Below are positions 1-8,964 of a stretch of 64,000 nt of DNA, piece by piece. The translations under genes and the position numbers were made by a program. The notes under the pieces are model-generated. The model had not been told where the DNA came from. It did not search any database and saw only the letters and a list, made by a program, of their open reading frames with translations. Each line of letters begins with the position of its first letter. Within the stretch, counting starts at the first letter, position 1. Source of the DNA: GCA-2683825 sp965662355 (GTDB lineage: Bacteria; Planctomycetota; UBA1135; GCA-002686595); contig CBFIHP010000008.1 in assembly GCA_965662355.1 (NCBI GenBank), forward strand, positions 186,001 through 250,000. Direction: 5' to 3'.

Positions 1-417
1 GACGTGCTTCAAGCGCAGGCTGTAGGCCACGTTCATCACGGCGTACGCCCCGAGTACCTGGTCGATCTCCCAGCCGCCCGAGGCATAGCGCCCGAGGCCC
101 AGTCCCGCGACGAGGCACGCCAGGGAGAGAGCCCAGCCCATGGCGCTAGAGACCTCACCGGCCGCGATCGGACGCTTGCACTTGGTCGGGTGAGCGCGGT
201 CCCGTTCGACATCGAGGATGTCGTTAAGGAGATAGACCGCGCTGGCGACCAGCGAAAAGGCGAAGAAGGCCGCGATCGAACGCAGCGTGGCAGCAGGCGT
301 CAAGACGCTCGTCTTGTCCCCCATGGCAAAGACCAGGGCCGCCAGGACGAAGACATTCTTCGACCACTGATGCGGTCGCAGGGCACGTAGGTGGGCCGGA
401 AGCTTCATCCGCGTCAT
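1..417 (-). CDS. UbiA-family prenyltransferase, probable decaprenyl-phosphate phosphoribosyltransferase (partial, C-terminus off the window)
   Basis: The open frame begins at the ATG whose complement ends at 417 and runs off the left edge without a stop, giving 139 residues. The N-terminus reads LRPHQWSKNVFVLAALVF, followed by an Asp-rich block NDILDVERDRAHPTKCKRPI. That block is the first magnesium/polyprenyl-phosphate-binding motif of UbiA-family enzymes. The RPHQWSKN start and HPTKxxRPI pattern are typical of the branch that transfers phosphoribose to a polyprenyl phosphate, a step in making polyprenyl-phosphate pentose donors for the cell envelope. The enzyme would be a multispanning inner-membrane protein. 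Family membership is read from the sequence; the donor substrate is inferred. A second ATG lies nine bases downstream (408). Confidence 0.8.
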   Translation of the reverse strand, partial: MTRMKLPAHLRALRPHQWSKNVFVLAALVFAMGDKTSVLTPAATLRSIAAFFAFSLVASAVYLLNDILDVERDRAHPTKCKRPIAAGEVSSAMGWALSLACLVAGLGLGRYASGGWEIDQVLGAYAVMNVAYSLRLKHV

Positions 418-724
418 ACCGCGAGGACCCTACCCGCTCGCGAAGCGAGTCGCCAGCCCTAGCCGACAGCCCTCGCTCGGGACCGCCGTCATTGGGGGGG
501 GTGAATCGGTCGTTCAGAGGCTCCATCGCCTATGGGGTGTCGAGAACGATCACCCCCTGGCGCAGCCCTGAACCAGCTACCCGGCATGGGGCCGTAGCAT
601 CTGTGCAGACTTGAAAGGGCTTATAAGCAAGTAGCACACAGTCATCGAACACACCCCAAAGGCGATGGGGCCCCTGAACGACCGCGCAGGCCCAGATTCC
701 CATCCCCAACCGACACAATCGAAT
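418..724. other. intergenic region upstream of the UbiA-family gene
   Basis: About 300 bases without a convincing gene. It holds the 34-bp inverted repeat listed separately (507-684) and a small hairpin at 437-449 (ctcgc-gaa-gcgag). Both flanking genes read leftward, so this is both the 3' region of the prepilin-like gene and the leader of the UbiA-family gene. Confidence 0.6.
507..684. repeat. 34-bp imperfect inverted repeat bounding a 178-bp element
   Basis: The left arm (507-540) is the reverse complement of the right arm (651-684) with three mismatches. The arms are separated by 110 bases with no open frame of note. The right arm begins about 40 bases past the stop of the prepilin-like gene. 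Beyond an 11-base offset the outer flanks show weaker further similarity (C-rich tracts). I see no obvious target-site duplication. It could be a miniature inverted-repeat element, or a long stem-loop in the transcript. Confidence 0.65.
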
Positions 725-1384
725 CTAGTCGAGGGAGAGCTTCGTCAGGTCGTCGACCGGAGAATCGGGCCCCACCTCGAGGACCTGGGTCTCTTCCGGC
801 ACGACCCCCTCGCGGATCAAGTCCGTGAGGTTGAAGGTCTGGATGCTGCCGTCGCCATAGAGCACGTTGGTGACGACGTCGTGGTTCATACCACCGTCGT
901 TGTCGTCGGCGATCAGCGGTTCCCCATCGGCTCCATCGGGGAAACGACGCAGGGGAAAGCGGCGCATGTCGCGGCCGGCATAGGCCGAGTACGAACCGTC
1001 GACAAGCTCGAGGTCCTTCCACCAATCCTTCCACTCGAGCATCCCGATCGCGAGGGAGCCCTTCTCGATCGCAGGGCACGTCAGCCGTTCGGCATTGGTC
1101 TTCGAGTTCGCGATCCCGCCCCGTGAGTAGATCTCCGCAAAGAAACGCACGCCGCTCTCCTTCGGGATCTCCTTGAACTTCATCTGGTACAGAACGAGCC
1201 CTTTGTAGAGCTTGTCGAGGTTCGAGGCACAGGCGGTCACCTTGGCACTGCCCACGGCATCGGTCACCATCGGCAAGAGGGCCGTGGCCAGGATCCCGAT
1301 GATCAGGATCACGGCCAGGAGCTCGATCAGGGTGAAGCCCTTCCGGGCGGCGGCGCGCAGCGTCGATCGGATTGAAACTCTCAT
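725..1384 (-). CDS. prepilin-type N-terminal cleavage/methylation protein (type II pseudopilin-like)
   Basis: 219 residues from the ATG at 1384, which begins MRVSIRSTLRAAARKGFTLI. The KG|FTLIELLAVILIIGIL segment is a textbook class III (type IV pilin-like) signal: cleavage after Gly, Phe methylation, and Glu at position 5 of the mature protein in a hydrophobic helix. The globular part contains two or three Cys residues, a Trp-rich EWKDWWKD stretch and a C-terminal YGDGSIQTFNL segment reminiscent of the DG-containing tails of planctomycete prepilin-like proteins. It should be processed by a prepilin peptidase and anchored in the inner membrane as part of a type II secretion or pilus-like structure. 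No assembly genes are nearby. An upstream in-frame extension to 1498 overlaps metK and is rejected. Confidence 0.85.
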   Translation of the reverse strand: MRVSIRSTLRAAARKGFTLIELLAVILIIGILATALLPMVTDAVGSAKVTACASNLDKLYKGLVLYQMKFKEIPKESGVRFFAEIYSRGGIANSKTNAERLTCPAIEKGSLAIGMLEWKDWWKDLELVDGSYSAYAGRDMRRFPLRRFPDGADGEPLIADDNDGGMNHDVVTNVLYGDGSIQTFNLTDLIREGVVPEETQVLEVGPDSPVDDLTKLSLD

Positions 1385-1424
1385 CGTGTCGTATGTATCC
1401 CACCCGGTCGGTGGGGTCACGCCC

Positions 1425-2594
1425 TTAGGCGCTGGCTTGGGCGCCGACCACGTTACGGAGCTCTTGTGTACGGTTCGTGGCCTCCCAGGAGAACCCATCC
1501 CGCCCGAAATGGCCGTGATAGGACGTCGGGGTGTAAATCGGGCTCTTCAGGCCCAGAGCCTTGATGATGCCGGCGGGACGCAGGTCGAAGACCTTCTCGA
1601 CGGCGTCGCACAGAAGATCCTCGGGGCATTTGCCCGTGCCGAAGGTGTCGACCCGGACCGAAAGCGGCTTGGCTACACCGATGGCGTAGGAAAGCTGGAC
1701 TTCGCAGCGTTCGGCGAGCTCGGCGGCGACGATGTTCTTCGCCACCCAGCGTGCGGCGTACGCAGCCGAGCGGTCGACCTTGCTCGGGTCCTTGCCCGAG
1801 AAGGCCCCCCCGCCGTGGCGCCCCATGCCGCCGTAGGTGTCGACGATGATCTTGCGCCCGGTCAGACCGCAGTCCCCGTGGGGGCCGCCGATGACAAAGC
1901 GCCCGGTCGGGTTGACGTGGTAGATGGTGTCCGTGTCGAGCAGTTCGGCCGGAATGACGACGTCGATCACCTGCTCGCGAATCGCCTTCACGATCTGTTC
2001 GTGGGTGACCTCGGGGGCGTGCTGGGTGGAGATCACCACCGTGTGGACGCGTACGACGTTGTGCCCGTCGTACTCGACCGTGACCTGGCTCTTGGCATCG
2101 GGCCGTAGCCACGGGAGCGTCCCGTTCTGGCGCGCCTCGGCCAGCTTGGCCACCAACAGGTGGGAGTAGTGGATCGGGGCCGGCATGAGGGTCGAGGTCT
2201 CGTTGCAGGCGAAGCCGAACATCAAGCCCTGGTCACCGGCACCCTGCTCCTCGTGCAAGCCTTCGCCCTCGCTGACGCCCTGGCTGATATCGGGCGACTG
2301 ACGATCGAGGGTCACCATGACGGCGCAGGTCTTGCCGTTGATTCCGAAGGCATCATCGGAATAGCCGATGCGCACGAGAGCCTCGCGGGCGATGGTCTGG
2401 TAGTCCGGCTGCGCCCTCGTGGTGATCTCACCGGACAGGACGACCAGTCCAGTCGTGACAAGGGTCTCGCAGGCCACCCTCGAGTTCGGGTCGGCGGCTA
2501 GGCAGGCGTCCAGGACCGAATCCGATATCTGGTCGGCCACTTTGTCGGGGTGGCCCATGGAAACGGATTCGGAGGTGAACAGGGTCTTGGTCAT
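1425..2594 (-). CDS. metK: S-adenosylmethionine synthetase
   Basis: 389 residues, the usual length for bacterial MetK. It makes S-adenosylmethionine from methionine and ATP in the cytoplasm. The start MTKTLFTSESVSMGHPDKVADQ carries the conserved GHPDK motif. Later signatures include GAGDQGLMFGFA (ATP-binding), a KTCAVMVTLDRQSPDI segment, FVIGGPHGDCGLTGRKIIVDTY and GGGAFSGKDPSKVDRSAAY (P-loop-like GGGAFSGKD). The ATG at 2594 is preferred over an in-frame ATG seven codons upstream because it matches the family N-terminus. A strong hairpin lies 22 bases upstream in the leader, but I recognise no SAM riboswitch. The prepilin-like gene follows after 40 bases on the same strand. Confidence 0.97.
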   Translation of the reverse strand: MTKTLFTSESVSMGHPDKVADQISDSVLDACLAADPNSRVACETLVTTGLVVLSGEITTRAQPDYQTIAREALVRIGYSDDAFGINGKTCAVMVTLDRQSPDISQGVSEGEGLHEEQGAGDQGLMFGFACNETSTLMPAPIHYSHLLVAKLAEARQNGTLPWLRPDAKSQVTVEYDGHNVVRVHTVVISTQHAPEVTHEQIVKAIREQVIDVVIPAELLDTDTIYHVNPTGRFVIGGPHGDCGLTGRKIIVDTYGGMGRHGGGAFSGKDPSKVDRSAAYAARWVAKNIVAAELAERCEVQLSYAIGVAKPLSVRVDTFGTGKCPEDLLCDAVEKVFDLRPAGIIKALGLKSPIYTPTSYHGHFGRDGFSWEATNRTQELRNVVGAQASA

Positions 2595-2615
2595 GGGACG
2601 AGGGTGACGTTGCAA

Positions 2616-2641
2616 CCACGGGATGCCGGAGCGTCCCGTGG
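2616..2641 (-). promoter_or_regulatory. perfect 8-bp hairpin in the metK leader
   Basis: ccacggga (2616-2623) pairs perfectly with tcccgtgg (2634-2641) around a 10-base loop, just upstream of the metK start codon. It may affect metK translation or be a relic terminator. It does not match the layout of a known SAM riboswitch class that I recognise. Confidence 0.4.
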
Positions 2642-2757
2642 ACCTTTGGATTGAGAAATGCGGATGAGCAGATGAGTCAGAGCTAGCGTAGCGCCAGCGC
2701 GCGGGGTGGCCAACGCCGAAAACACGAAGACAGCGCGGTTTTCTCGCGACGGCTGCT

Positions 2758-4143
2758 TCAGGAGGCAGGGCCTGCTTCGCCCACAGACTCGAGCCGATCG
2801 AGGGCCAAGCGGGCGAGAGCGTCGATCGTGATTGCCGTCGCGCCCCCCTGGGAGGCCACCGAGGCCATGCCGCGCTCGCCCATGGCCCGGGCCCTTTCAG
2901 GATTGGATCGCAGCGCCTTCAAACTGGAGCGCAGCTCGTCGAGATCGGCCACCTCCATGGCGGCATCCGCGTCCAGCAGCAATCCCGCCTCCTGGGTGAA
3001 GTTCCGCAGGTGGGAGCCGAAAATGCAGGGTTTGCCCTGGGCCGCGGGCTCGAGCATGTTCTGCCCGCCATGGGGAATGAGCGTCCCGCCCACGAAAACG
3101 AGCTGTGCCAGGGCGTAGATGCGTTCTAGCTCGCCGATGGTGTCGACCACGAGGGGCAGGCTCGGATCGGGACTCTCGTCCCCACTGCGGAGCCGCGACA
3201 GGAGCTGGCAACGAATCCCGACATCGCGCAGGTCGACGACCACACTGCTGGCCCGCGGCGGATGGCGTGGGACCAGGATCAGGCGTAGGTCGGGAACGGA
3301 GTCGCGCCACACCTCGGCCAGCCAACGCTCCTCGGGCTCGTGGGTGCTACCGCAAACGAGCACGCCCTGACCCGTGCGCCCTCCGAGAAGTCGCGTGAGC
3401 TCCTCCCCCGGATCGACGACACCGGTTCGCAGCCCATCCACCTTGATGTTGCCCGTGACGAAAATCCGCCCTGGGGCGACATCCAGACGACGGAAGCGAT
3501 CCGCGTACTCTTCGGACTGCACGCAGAAGAGCGAGATGCGATTGAACTCGGGCAAGAGCTTGCGAAAGACGAAGTAGCGGCTCTGACTGATCTCCGTGAT
3601 CCGTCCATTGACCACGGCCACGGGAATATCGTCGCGGTTGCACTGGCGCAGGAAGTTGGGCCAGATCTCGAGTTCGACCAAGATGACGAAGGCCGGTGCG
3701 ATACGGCGCAGGAAGCGTTTCACGCAGAACGACAGATCGACGGGGAAACGCACCACGAGGTGGTCGGGATAGATGGTGCGTGCGACCTGTATGCCCGTGT
3801 CGGTGGTCGCGCTGATGACGATCTCGAGACCCGGATAGCGGGCGTTCAAGTTCGTGACGATCGAGCGCGCGGCCTTGACCTCGCCGACAGAAACCGCGTG
3901 CACGAGAATCCGCGGGCGCGTCGCCCGGGGGAGGTCCTCGAGTCCACCGCCGATTCGCTCGCGCACACCGGCACCAAAGCCCGGCCTGCGACGGCTACGC
4001 CACAAGAGATACGGCGATCCGAAGACCGCCGCCACGAGCCAGCCGCCGTCGTAGAGGGCGTACAGCAAACTGCGAAAGAAGCCCGGATTGGGATCCCCCA
4101 CCCGGGCCTCGGGAACATCGAGCTCGGACGCGCTGGTCCGCAT
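2758..4143 (-). CDS. waaA: 3-deoxy-D-manno-octulosonic acid (Kdo) transferase
   Basis: 461 residues from the ATG at 4143; an ATG at 4170 would overlap the end of secA. It transfers Kdo from CMP-Kdo to lipid A precursor at the cytoplasmic face of the inner membrane. An N-terminal hydrophobic anchor (GWLVAAVFGSPYLLW) is followed by the GVRERIGG segment typical of KdtA. The N-terminal Rossmann domain contains ILVHAVSVGEVKAA and VISATTDTGIQVA. The C-terminal GT-B domain has VLVCGSTHEPEE, LILVPRHPPR and the nucleotide-binding VGGTLIPHGGQNMLEPAAQGKP. Its presence indicates a lipopolysaccharide-bearing outer membrane. It lies 8 bases downstream of secA and is probably co-transcribed. A purine-rich ggaaaggg sits about 12 bases upstream of the start. 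Confidence 0.95.
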   Translation of the reverse strand: MRTSASELDVPEARVGDPNPGFFRSLLYALYDGGWLVAAVFGSPYLLWRSRRRPGFGAGVRERIGGGLEDLPRATRPRILVHAVSVGEVKAARSIVTNLNARYPGLEIVISATTDTGIQVARTIYPDHLVVRFPVDLSFCVKRFLRRIAPAFVILVELEIWPNFLRQCNRDDIPVAVVNGRITEISQSRYFVFRKLLPEFNRISLFCVQSEEYADRFRRLDVAPGRIFVTGNIKVDGLRTGVVDPGEELTRLLGGRTGQGVLVCGSTHEPEERWLAEVWRDSVPDLRLILVPRHPPRASSVVVDLRDVGIRCQLLSRLRSGDESPDPSLPLVVDTIGELERIYALAQLVFVGGTLIPHGGQNMLEPAAQGKPCIFGSHLRNFTQEAGLLLDADAAMEVADLDELRSSLKALRSNPERARAMGERGMASVASQGGATAITIDALARLALDRLESVGEAGPAS

Positions 4144-4151
4144 GGATGTGA

Positions 4152-6974
4152 CTAGCCCTTTCCGTGGCACTTCTTGAACTTGCGACCGCTACCGCAGGGG
4201 CAGGCATCGTTGCGTCCGACCCCAGCGAAGGCGGGATCCACGCTCGGCGCCTTCGGCTCGGGTGCCGTTTGCGTCGCCGCGGGCTTCTGGCGCGACGCGG
4301 CGTCGAAAGCCGCCGAGGCCGGCGCCCGTCGCATCGCCTGACGCGCGCGCATCATGGCCTGGGCCTTCTCCATCTCCTCCGGCGTGGGGATCCGCCGCGG
4401 AACACCACCGGCGTACGGCGACTGGGGCGTGCCCGAGAAGCCCTGCCCCGGGGCTTGGCCCTCGCCTTGGGGCTGGACCTGTACACGCAGGATCAAGCTG
4501 GTGATCTCCTCTTCGATGACCTCGAAAAGTCGCTCGAAGAGCTTCGAGCCCTCGGCCTTGTATTCGTTCTTGGGATCCTTCTGGCCATAACCACGCAGGC
4601 CGATGCCTTGGCGGAGGGCGTCGATGGCGCGCAGGTGATCCATCCACTTGGTGTCGATGGCGCGCAGAAGAAGGTGCCGATCGACCTTGCGTTGCAGCTC
4701 CTCCGTCAGTTCCTTCTCGCGCTCGTCATAGCGCGCCAGCACGACTTCGATGGCGCCGTCGGGATTGGCTTCCCTTTCGACGGTTGCGAGCGTGGCCTTC
4801 TCCTCGTCCAGATCGATACCGAAGGACTTCTGGAACCAACTGCGAAACCCCTCGGTGTCCCCCTCAAACAACGTGGCCTGTCGACGCACGATGTTCTCGA
4901 GCATCGAGATGACTTTCTCACGCAACTCGATATCGCCGAGCACCTCTTGACGTACGCCGTAGATCGCCTTGCGTTGACGGTCCATGACCTCGTCGTACTC
5001 GAGCAGGTTCTTCCTGATCTCGAAGTTGTATTCCTCGACCTTGCGCTGAGCACGCTCGATGGCGCGGGTCACCATCGGCGATTCGATCGGCACGCCGTCT
5101 TCCATACCGAGGCGCTTCATGGCATTGGTCACCCAATCCTTGTAGAAGCGCCTCATCAGCTTGTCCTGCAGGGACAGGTAGAAGCGAGACGTACCCACGT
5201 TGCCTTGGCGGCCGGAACGACCGCGCAGCTGGTTGTCGATCCGGCGCGCTTCGTGGCGCTCGGTGCCTAGCACATAGAGTCCGCCCAGATCCAGGACGTC
5301 GGCCTCGTCCACGTCGCATTGCGACCGCAGCTCGTCCCGAATACGAGCAACGTCCTCGAGGTGCTCGACATCCCCTTGGACCAGCCCGGCCTCTTTCAAG
5401 GCCTGCTCGAGGCGGTATTCGAAGTTGCCACCTAGCTTGATGTCGGTACCCCGACCGGCCATGTTCGTCGATACGGTGACGGAACCCTTGGCGCCGGCCA
5501 GGGCGACGATCTGCGCCTCGCGAGCGTGGTTCTTGGCGTTCAGGACCTCGTGCTTGACCCCCTCGGTGTCGAGCAGGTTTGAGAGCATTTCCGAATGCTC
5601 GACCGAGGTCGTGCCGACCAGGATCGGTTGGCCCTCGCCACTGACCTCGGAGATCTCGTCGACGATCGCCTTCCATTTCTCGGATTCCGTGCGATACACG
5701 ACGTCGACGTGGTCCTGGCGCGCCACGGGAACGTTCGTGGGGATCGAAACGACGTCGAGATTGTAGATCTTGTGGAACTCGGCCGCTTCGGTGATGGCCG
5801 TACCCGTCATGCCGGCTAGCTTGCCGTACAGCCGGAAGTAGTTCTGGTAAGTGATCGTCGCCAGGGTCTGGCTCTCCGACTTGATCGGGATGTTTTCCTT
5901 TGTCTCGACCGCTTGGTGGAGACCGTCGGACCAGCGCCGCCCGGCCATCTTGCGACCCGTGAACTCATCGACGATGACGACTTCGCCCTGCTCGACGACG
6001 TACTCGGTGTCCTTCTCGTACAGGTTATGCGCCCGCAGCGCGTTCTCGATGTAGTGCGGCCAGTCGGTGAAGCCGGGCTTGTAGAACGATTCGACATCGA
6101 GGATACGTTCGGCCTCTTCGATGCCGTCCTCGAACAGGTTGACGGCGCGTTCCTTTTCCTTGACCTCGAAGTGTTCGTCCCGTTTCAATGCACGGGCGAC
6201 CTTGTCGGCCGCTTTGTACTTGTCGGGCATGGGATCGACGGGACCCGAGATGATCAAGGGGGTCCGTGCTTCGTCGACAAGGATCGAGTCGACTTCATCG
6301 ACGATGCAGTAACTGAGGTGCGTCTGGACCTGGTCCTCGATACGCATCTTCATGTTGTCGCGAAGGTAGTCGAAGCCGAACTCGGAGTTCGTGCCGTAGA
6401 CAATGTCCCCGTGGTAGATCGGCAAGCGATCCTCGGATTGCATCGTGGACTGAATCGCACCGCAGCGGAGGCCTAGATACTCGTAGATGGGCATCATCCA
6501 CTCAGCGTCACGCTTGGCCAGGTAGTCGTTGACCGTGATCAAGTACACGGGCTTGCCGGCCAGCGCGTTGAGGTACAGGGGCAGGGTGGCGACCAGCGTC
6601 TTGCCCTCGCCGGTGTACATCTCCGCGATGGCCCCGGCGTTCAAGACCATGCCGCCGACCATTTGCACGTCGTAGGGACGCAGGCCGAGGGTGCGCTTGG
6701 AGGCTTCGCGAACGAGGGCGAAGGCTTCGGGGATCAGCTCGTCGAGCGTCGTCTCGCCGTCGGCGACCGCCGCCTTCCATTCCACGGTCTTCTCTTGGAA
6801 CTGCTCGGCCGAGAGTCCCTCTGCCCAGGGCTCTAGCTCGGCGATGCGCCTGACGAGCGGCTCGAAGGTTTGCACCATGCGCTCGTTGCGCGCGCCAAAC
6901 ATCGTCTTCAGCTGGCTGCCGATCTTCTCGCCGAAGTCGCTGATTCTGTCGCTAACGTTGGACCAGTCCACCAT
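4152..6974 (-). CDS. secA: preprotein translocase ATPase SecA
   Basis: 940 residues, full length. This is the cytosolic ATPase that drives preproteins through SecYEG. Visible landmarks in order: the Q motif region LRPYDVQMVGG, Walker A MYTGEGKTLVATLP, the DEVDSILVDEARTPLIISG Walker B block, the preprotein cross-linking domain, TNMAGRGTDIKLGG, ERHEARRIDNQLRGRSGRQG (arginine-finger motif VI), the helical scaffold/wing, and the C-terminal zinc-binding SEC-C tail NDACPCGSGRKFKKCHGKG. All essential ATPase motifs are intact. The gene ends 8 bases before the waaA start. Confidence 0.98.
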   Translation of the reverse strand: MVDWSNVSDRISDFGEKIGSQLKTMFGARNERMVQTFEPLVRRIAELEPWAEGLSAEQFQEKTVEWKAAVADGETTLDELIPEAFALVREASKRTLGLRPYDVQMVGGMVLNAGAIAEMYTGEGKTLVATLPLYLNALAGKPVYLITVNDYLAKRDAEWMMPIYEYLGLRCGAIQSTMQSEDRLPIYHGDIVYGTNSEFGFDYLRDNMKMRIEDQVQTHLSYCIVDEVDSILVDEARTPLIISGPVDPMPDKYKAADKVARALKRDEHFEVKEKERAVNLFEDGIEEAERILDVESFYKPGFTDWPHYIENALRAHNLYEKDTEYVVEQGEVVIVDEFTGRKMAGRRWSDGLHQAVETKENIPIKSESQTLATITYQNYFRLYGKLAGMTGTAITEAAEFHKIYNLDVVSIPTNVPVARQDHVDVVYRTESEKWKAIVDEISEVSGEGQPILVGTTSVEHSEMLSNLLDTEGVKHEVLNAKNHAREAQIVALAGAKGSVTVSTNMAGRGTDIKLGGNFEYRLEQALKEAGLVQGDVEHLEDVARIRDELRSQCDVDEADVLDLGGLYVLGTERHEARRIDNQLRGRSGRQGNVGTSRFYLSLQDKLMRRFYKDWVTNAMKRLGMEDGVPIESPMVTRAIERAQRKVEEYNFEIRKNLLEYDEVMDRQRKAIYGVRQEVLGDIELREKVISMLENIVRRQATLFEGDTEGFRSWFQKSFGIDLDEEKATLATVEREANPDGAIEVVLARYDEREKELTEELQRKVDRHLLLRAIDTKWMDHLRAIDALRQGIGLRGYGQKDPKNEYKAEGSKLFERLFEVIEEEITSLILRVQVQPQGEGQAPGQGFSGTPQSPYAGGVPRRIPTPEEMEKAQAMMRARQAMRRAPASAAFDAASRQKPAATQTAPEPKAPSVDPAFAGVGRNDACPCGSGRKFKKCHGKG

Positions 6975-7090
6975 GGGATCAGGTGTCTCTTCTGTTTCGT
7001 CTTGGGTGTTCGCGAGCCTGCCGCGAAGCGGAGTAATCGCTCATTAATAAAGCGAATGCACCCCGAACCGAGCTTGCTTGACCCGGTTTC

Positions 7091-7942
7091 TTAGGGTTTC
7101 TCGCTGGGAACGTCCTGGGTGGCCCCCAGGAGCCGAGAGATCATGGCGAACAGGACGTGCCGCGGATAGGGCTTGCGCAGGAGACCCGAAACCCGCCTCA
7201 AACGCGAGAGATCGATGGTCGAAGCCGTCGCCAGGAGCACCGGAAGATGCGCCGTGCGAGGATCCCGGCGCAGGCGCCGCAGGACCTCCTCGCCGTCCAG
7301 CTGGGGCATTTCGTAGTCCAGGAGCACCAGATCAGGGAGCGGGTCCTGTTCGAGGCGCTGGAGCGCCTCGAGCCCGTCCCGGGCCAGCTCGCATTCGTAA
7401 CCCCGGGCCCGCAGGAGGGCCGCCAGGCCGAGCGCCACGTCCGCCTCGTCGTCGACCAGGAGCACGGTCTTGCGCTTCTGCTCCTCGCGCTCGAGGGTCG
7501 CGAGCTGCTCCATCAGGGCCCGCAGGTCCGAATTCGTCGGCAGCCCCGCCTGGTCCCAGGCGTTCTCGATCTCGAGCTTGAGGCTGCGGTTGAAGCCCTT
7601 CAGCCGCTCCCACTCGGCGTAGTCGGGGTTCTCGGGACGAATATCCAGGTTGTCGTGGGTGTCCACGGAGAAGAAGTACTCCCCGTTCACGATGTGCTCC
7701 TGGACGATGAACTTCATGAAGGGGTAGCGGCTGTTGCCCAGGCGCAGGGCGTAGCGCTTCAGGCCTCCACCGCCGCCTTCGACCCGCTCGAAGCGATCGA
7801 AGAGCAGGTCGAGGTGGTCGAGCCCCTCCAGTTCCTCGAGCGAGAGGGTCGGGGTCTGGCCACATCCCTTGGGCCAGGCGCGACCGAGATAGACGTCCAG
7901 GGCACGTCGTACGTGCGCAGGGGTCATTTGCTCGAGTCGCAT
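7091..7942 (-). CDS. response regulator with an unrecognised N-terminal domain
   Basis: 283 residues. The last ~125 form a CheY-like receiver: VLLVDDEADVALGLAALL holds the acidic pair, DLVLLDYEMPQLDGEE the phosphoacceptor Asp, VLLATAST the conserved Ser/Thr switch and RKPYPRHVL the Lys-Pro. The first ~155 residues match no domain I know. They contain RYALRLGNSRYPFMKFIVQE and a YFFSVDTHDNLDIRPENPDY stretch, then a predicted coiled segment leading into the receiver. A C-terminal receiver with no DNA-binding output is unusual, so the N-terminal domain may be the output. The gene lies upstream of secA on the same strand with 116 bases between them. Regulated partner and kinase are unknown. Confidence 0.8.
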   Translation of the reverse strand: MRLEQMTPAHVRRALDVYLGRAWPKGCGQTPTLSLEELEGLDHLDLLFDRFERVEGGGGGLKRYALRLGNSRYPFMKFIVQEHIVNGEYFFSVDTHDNLDIRPENPDYAEWERLKGFNRSLKLEIENAWDQAGLPTNSDLRALMEQLATLEREEQKRKTVLLVDDEADVALGLAALLRARGYECELARDGLEALQRLEQDPLPDLVLLDYEMPQLDGEEVLRRLRRDPRTAHLPVLLATASTIDLSRLRRVSGLLRKPYPRHVLFAMISRLLGATQDVPSEKP

Positions 7943-7983
7943 GGAGAAGTTCCTCTTGTCGGTCCGCCCTGTCTTAGCCCGGG

Positions 7984-8964
7984 CTAGCGAACAGAAACCC
8001 CCTTCGGTCGTTCCCGGCCCTTTTCGGAACGCCCATCAGGGTTTTCTTCACGACCATCTCGGAGCGTTCCGATCAGCTCGCGAACACTCGCCACTCCTTC
8101 CGCTTCGAGCAGCGCTTGCAGGTCCGCCACGAGCCGCCCCGGCAGGGCCGGGTCGGCGAAACACGCGGTCCCCACCTGGACCGCCGTACAGCCGGCGACG
8201 AGGAATTCGAGAGCATCCTCGGCACTGGCGATGCCCCCACATCCAATGACGGGGATTTCAACCGCCCGGGCGCAGGCCCAGGCGCAGCGCAGGGCGACCG
8301 GCTTGATCGCGGGCCCCGAATAACCGCCCTGGACGGTCCCGAGACCCGGCTTGCGCCGCCGCCAGTCGAGCGCCAATCCGAGCAGGGTATTCACGGCGGT
8401 GATCGCGTCCGCCCCGGCCTCCTCGACCGCCACGGCCATGCGTTCGATGTGGGCCACGTTGGGTGAGAGCTTCACGAAGAGCGGTTTCGCCGTCATCTCG
8501 CGCGCTGCACGCACAACCGCCTGGGCCTTCTTTGGATCGGTCGAGAAGGGCAAGGCCCCGCCCTGGACGTTCGGACAGGACAGATTCAGCTCGATGGCCT
8601 TCACCACCGGCTCGCCATCGAGGATGCGCGTGATCTCGCGATACTCCTCGATCGACTCCCCTCCGGCGTTGGTCACGATCAACGTGTCGGCACCGGCAAC
8701 CTCGGGGATCGTGCTCTCCAGATAACTCTCGATGCCCTTGTTCTCGAGTCCGATCGAGTTCAAGAGCCCCAGCTTCGTTTCGCATATGCGCGGGCTGGGA
8801 TTGCCGGCCCGGGGCTCCAGCGTGACGGTCTTGCTGACGAGGGCCCCCAGGAGCTCGGGCGGCGTGAAGTGGCACATCTCCAGGCCGTGGCCATACGTGC
8901 CTGAGGCGGACATCACGGGATTGCGCAGCTCGAGGGAAGCGATGCGTACGGAGAGCTCGGTCAT
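7984..8964 (-). CDS. pyrD: dihydroorotate dehydrogenase, class 1B catalytic subunit
   Basis: 326 residues from the ATG at 8964. It oxidises dihydroorotate to orotate in pyrimidine synthesis, using FMN. The start MTELSVRIASLELRNPVMSA, followed by SGTYGHGLEM, is typical of PyrD class 1B. ELNLSCPNVQGG carries the conserved Asn/Cys region; class 1B enzymes use Cys as catalytic base. PLFVKLSPN, GADAITAVNTL, VQGGYSGPAIKPVALR and VIGCGGIASAEDALEFLVAG complete the FMN-binding TIM barrel. Class 1B enzymes normally pair with PyrK, which is not in this window. The last ~25 residues are Arg/Glu/Gly-rich and probably disordered. The open frame extends upstream antisense to the Xer gene, but that part has no recognisable sequence. 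Confidence 0.95.
   Translation of the reverse strand: MTELSVRIASLELRNPVMSASGTYGHGLEMCHFTPPELLGALVSKTVTLEPRAGNPSPRICETKLGLLNSIGLENKGIESYLESTIPEVAGADTLIVTNAGGESIEEYREITRILDGEPVVKAIELNLSCPNVQGGALPFSTDPKKAQAVVRAAREMTAKPLFVKLSPNVAHIERMAVAVEEAGADAITAVNTLLGLALDWRRRKPGLGTVQGGYSGPAIKPVALRCAWACARAVEIPVIGCGGIASAEDALEFLVAGCTAVQVGTACFADPALPGRLVADLQALLEAEGVASVRELIGTLRDGREENPDGRSEKGRERPKGVSVR

Noticed and set aside
1212..2108. 298-codon plus-strand frame
   Set aside because: Antisense to metK and the prepilin-like gene; no recognisable motif.
2595..2757. SAM riboswitch before metK
   Set aside because: Only one simple hairpin is visible; the conserved core of known SAM classes was not recognised.
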